NCBI GenBank assembly: GCA_023436825.1
Contig: JAEZHS010000098.1
Span: forward strand, 1 to 6,746
DNA from: Pseudomonadota bacterium
Lineage (GTDB): Bacteria; Pseudomonadota; Alphaproteobacteria; Reyranellales; Reyranellaceae
Direction: 5' to 3'
Length of the DNA stretch: 6,746 nt
Made by a program: the position numbers and the translations under genes. Under the pieces are notes generated by a model, which was not told the DNA's origin, did no database searches, and was given only the letters and a program-made list of their open reading frames with translations. Position 1 is the stretch's first letter. Every line of letters begins with the position of its first letter. Positions 6,334 through 6,746 of the stretch are shown piece by piece.

Positions 6334-6746
6334 ATGGAATCGCTGGCGTTCGATACGCTGACTTTCGATCACCCCACCGCCTGCCGGCCGGCGCGGCTGA
6401 CGGCGACCCTGCATCTGCCCGAGGCCAGCGGTCCGGCGCCCTGCATGGTGATCCTGACCTCGAGCGCGGGCGTGCAGCGCCATCGCGAGCATTTCTATGC
6501 CCAGGTGTTGAACGAGGCGGGCGTCGCCGCCCTGATCGTCGACAGCTTCACCGGCCGGGGCGTGCGCCGCACGGTGGCCGATCAGACCCTGGTGTCGGCC
6601 GCCCAGATGGAGGGCGACGCCTTCGCAGCACTGGCCCTGCTGCGCGCCGATCCGCGCATCGATCCCGAGCGGATCGGCATCATGGGCGTGGCCAAGGGTG
6701 GCGGCGCCACGCTCAATGCCGCCATCGCCGTGCGCCAGCGCTGGCG
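6334..6746 (+). CDS. Dienelactone-hydrolase-family alpha/beta hydrolase, N-terminal 137 codons, cut by the window edge
   Basis: The start at ATG 6334 has AGGG ending three bases upstream. The translation opens MESLAFDTLTFDHP and shows the alpha/beta hydrolase layout: strand PCMVILTSSAG (36-46), helix HREHFYAQVLNEAG (50-63), strand ALIVDSFTGRGVR (66-78), helix AQMEGDAFAALALLRADPRI (90-109), then RIGIMGVAKGGG (113-124). The last is the nucleophile elbow. Family members normally have G-x-S/C-x-G here, but codon 120 is GCC (alanine), giving G-V-A-K-G. The protein may therefore be inactive or use different chemistry. The Asp and His of the triad would lie past the right edge. Substrate cannot be assigned. 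The gene diverges from the pseudouridine synthase with only 35 bases between the start codons. Confidence 0.85.
   Translation, partial: MESLAFDTLTFDHPTACRPARLTATLHLPEASGPAPCMVILTSSAGVQRHREHFYAQVLNEAGVAALIVDSFTGRGVRRTVADQTLVSAAQMEGDAFAALALLRADPRIDPERIGIMGVAKGGGATLNAAIAVRQRW

Noticed and set aside
1..6746. CRISPR array, toxin-antitoxin pair, defence island, phage or biosynthetic cluster
   Set aside because: No direct repeats, nucleases, transposases or paired small genes were seen; nearly all bases belong to ordinary or single accessory genes.

Overview
The window is GC-rich and gene-dense, and reads as an alphaproteobacterial chromosome (Rhizobiales- or Rhodospirillales-like; genus not assigned). 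The case rests on an ATP12-type F1-ATPase assembly chaperone, a family essentially confined to Alphaproteobacteria and mitochondria, together with a rhizobial-looking PccB and an AsmA-like envelope protein. No rRNA, tRNA, CRISPR array, insertion sequence or phage gene was seen, and no gene-free stretch exceeds about 50 bases.

Seven genes lie on the minus strand. In transcription order (right to left) they are: an RluC-like 23S rRNA pseudouridine synthase (5324-6298), an AsmA-family envelope protein (3282-5306), a small two-helix membrane protein resembling the STM3941 family (2719-3285), the ATP12 chaperone (1990-2706), a phosphonopyruvate hydrolase (1115-1987), a small secreted cysteine-containing protein of unknown function (657-1112), and the N-terminal part of the propionyl-CoA carboxylase beta subunit (1-605, running off the left edge). 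Stop and start codons overlap or lie within about 20 bases at every junction except the last. The first six genes therefore look like one transcription unit. The 51-base gap before pccB carries a perfect inverted repeat and is the only obvious place for a separate promoter or operator.

One gene lies on the plus strand: the first 137 codons of a dienelactone-hydrolase-family alpha/beta hydrolase (6334-6746, running off the right edge). It diverges from the pseudouridine synthase across only 35 bases.

The gene set is mixed: RNA modification, envelope maintenance, ATP synthase assembly, C-P bond cleavage and propionyl-CoA metabolism. It resembles a housekeeping cluster into which accessory genes have been placed. 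Points of interest are the phosphonopyruvate hydrolase, which carries the hydrolase-type active-site loop without a visible transaminase or regulator; the locally AT-richer STM3941-like gene; the operator-like palindrome before pccB; and the hydrolase whose nucleophile serine reads as alanine. I found no convincing undescribed multi-gene system.
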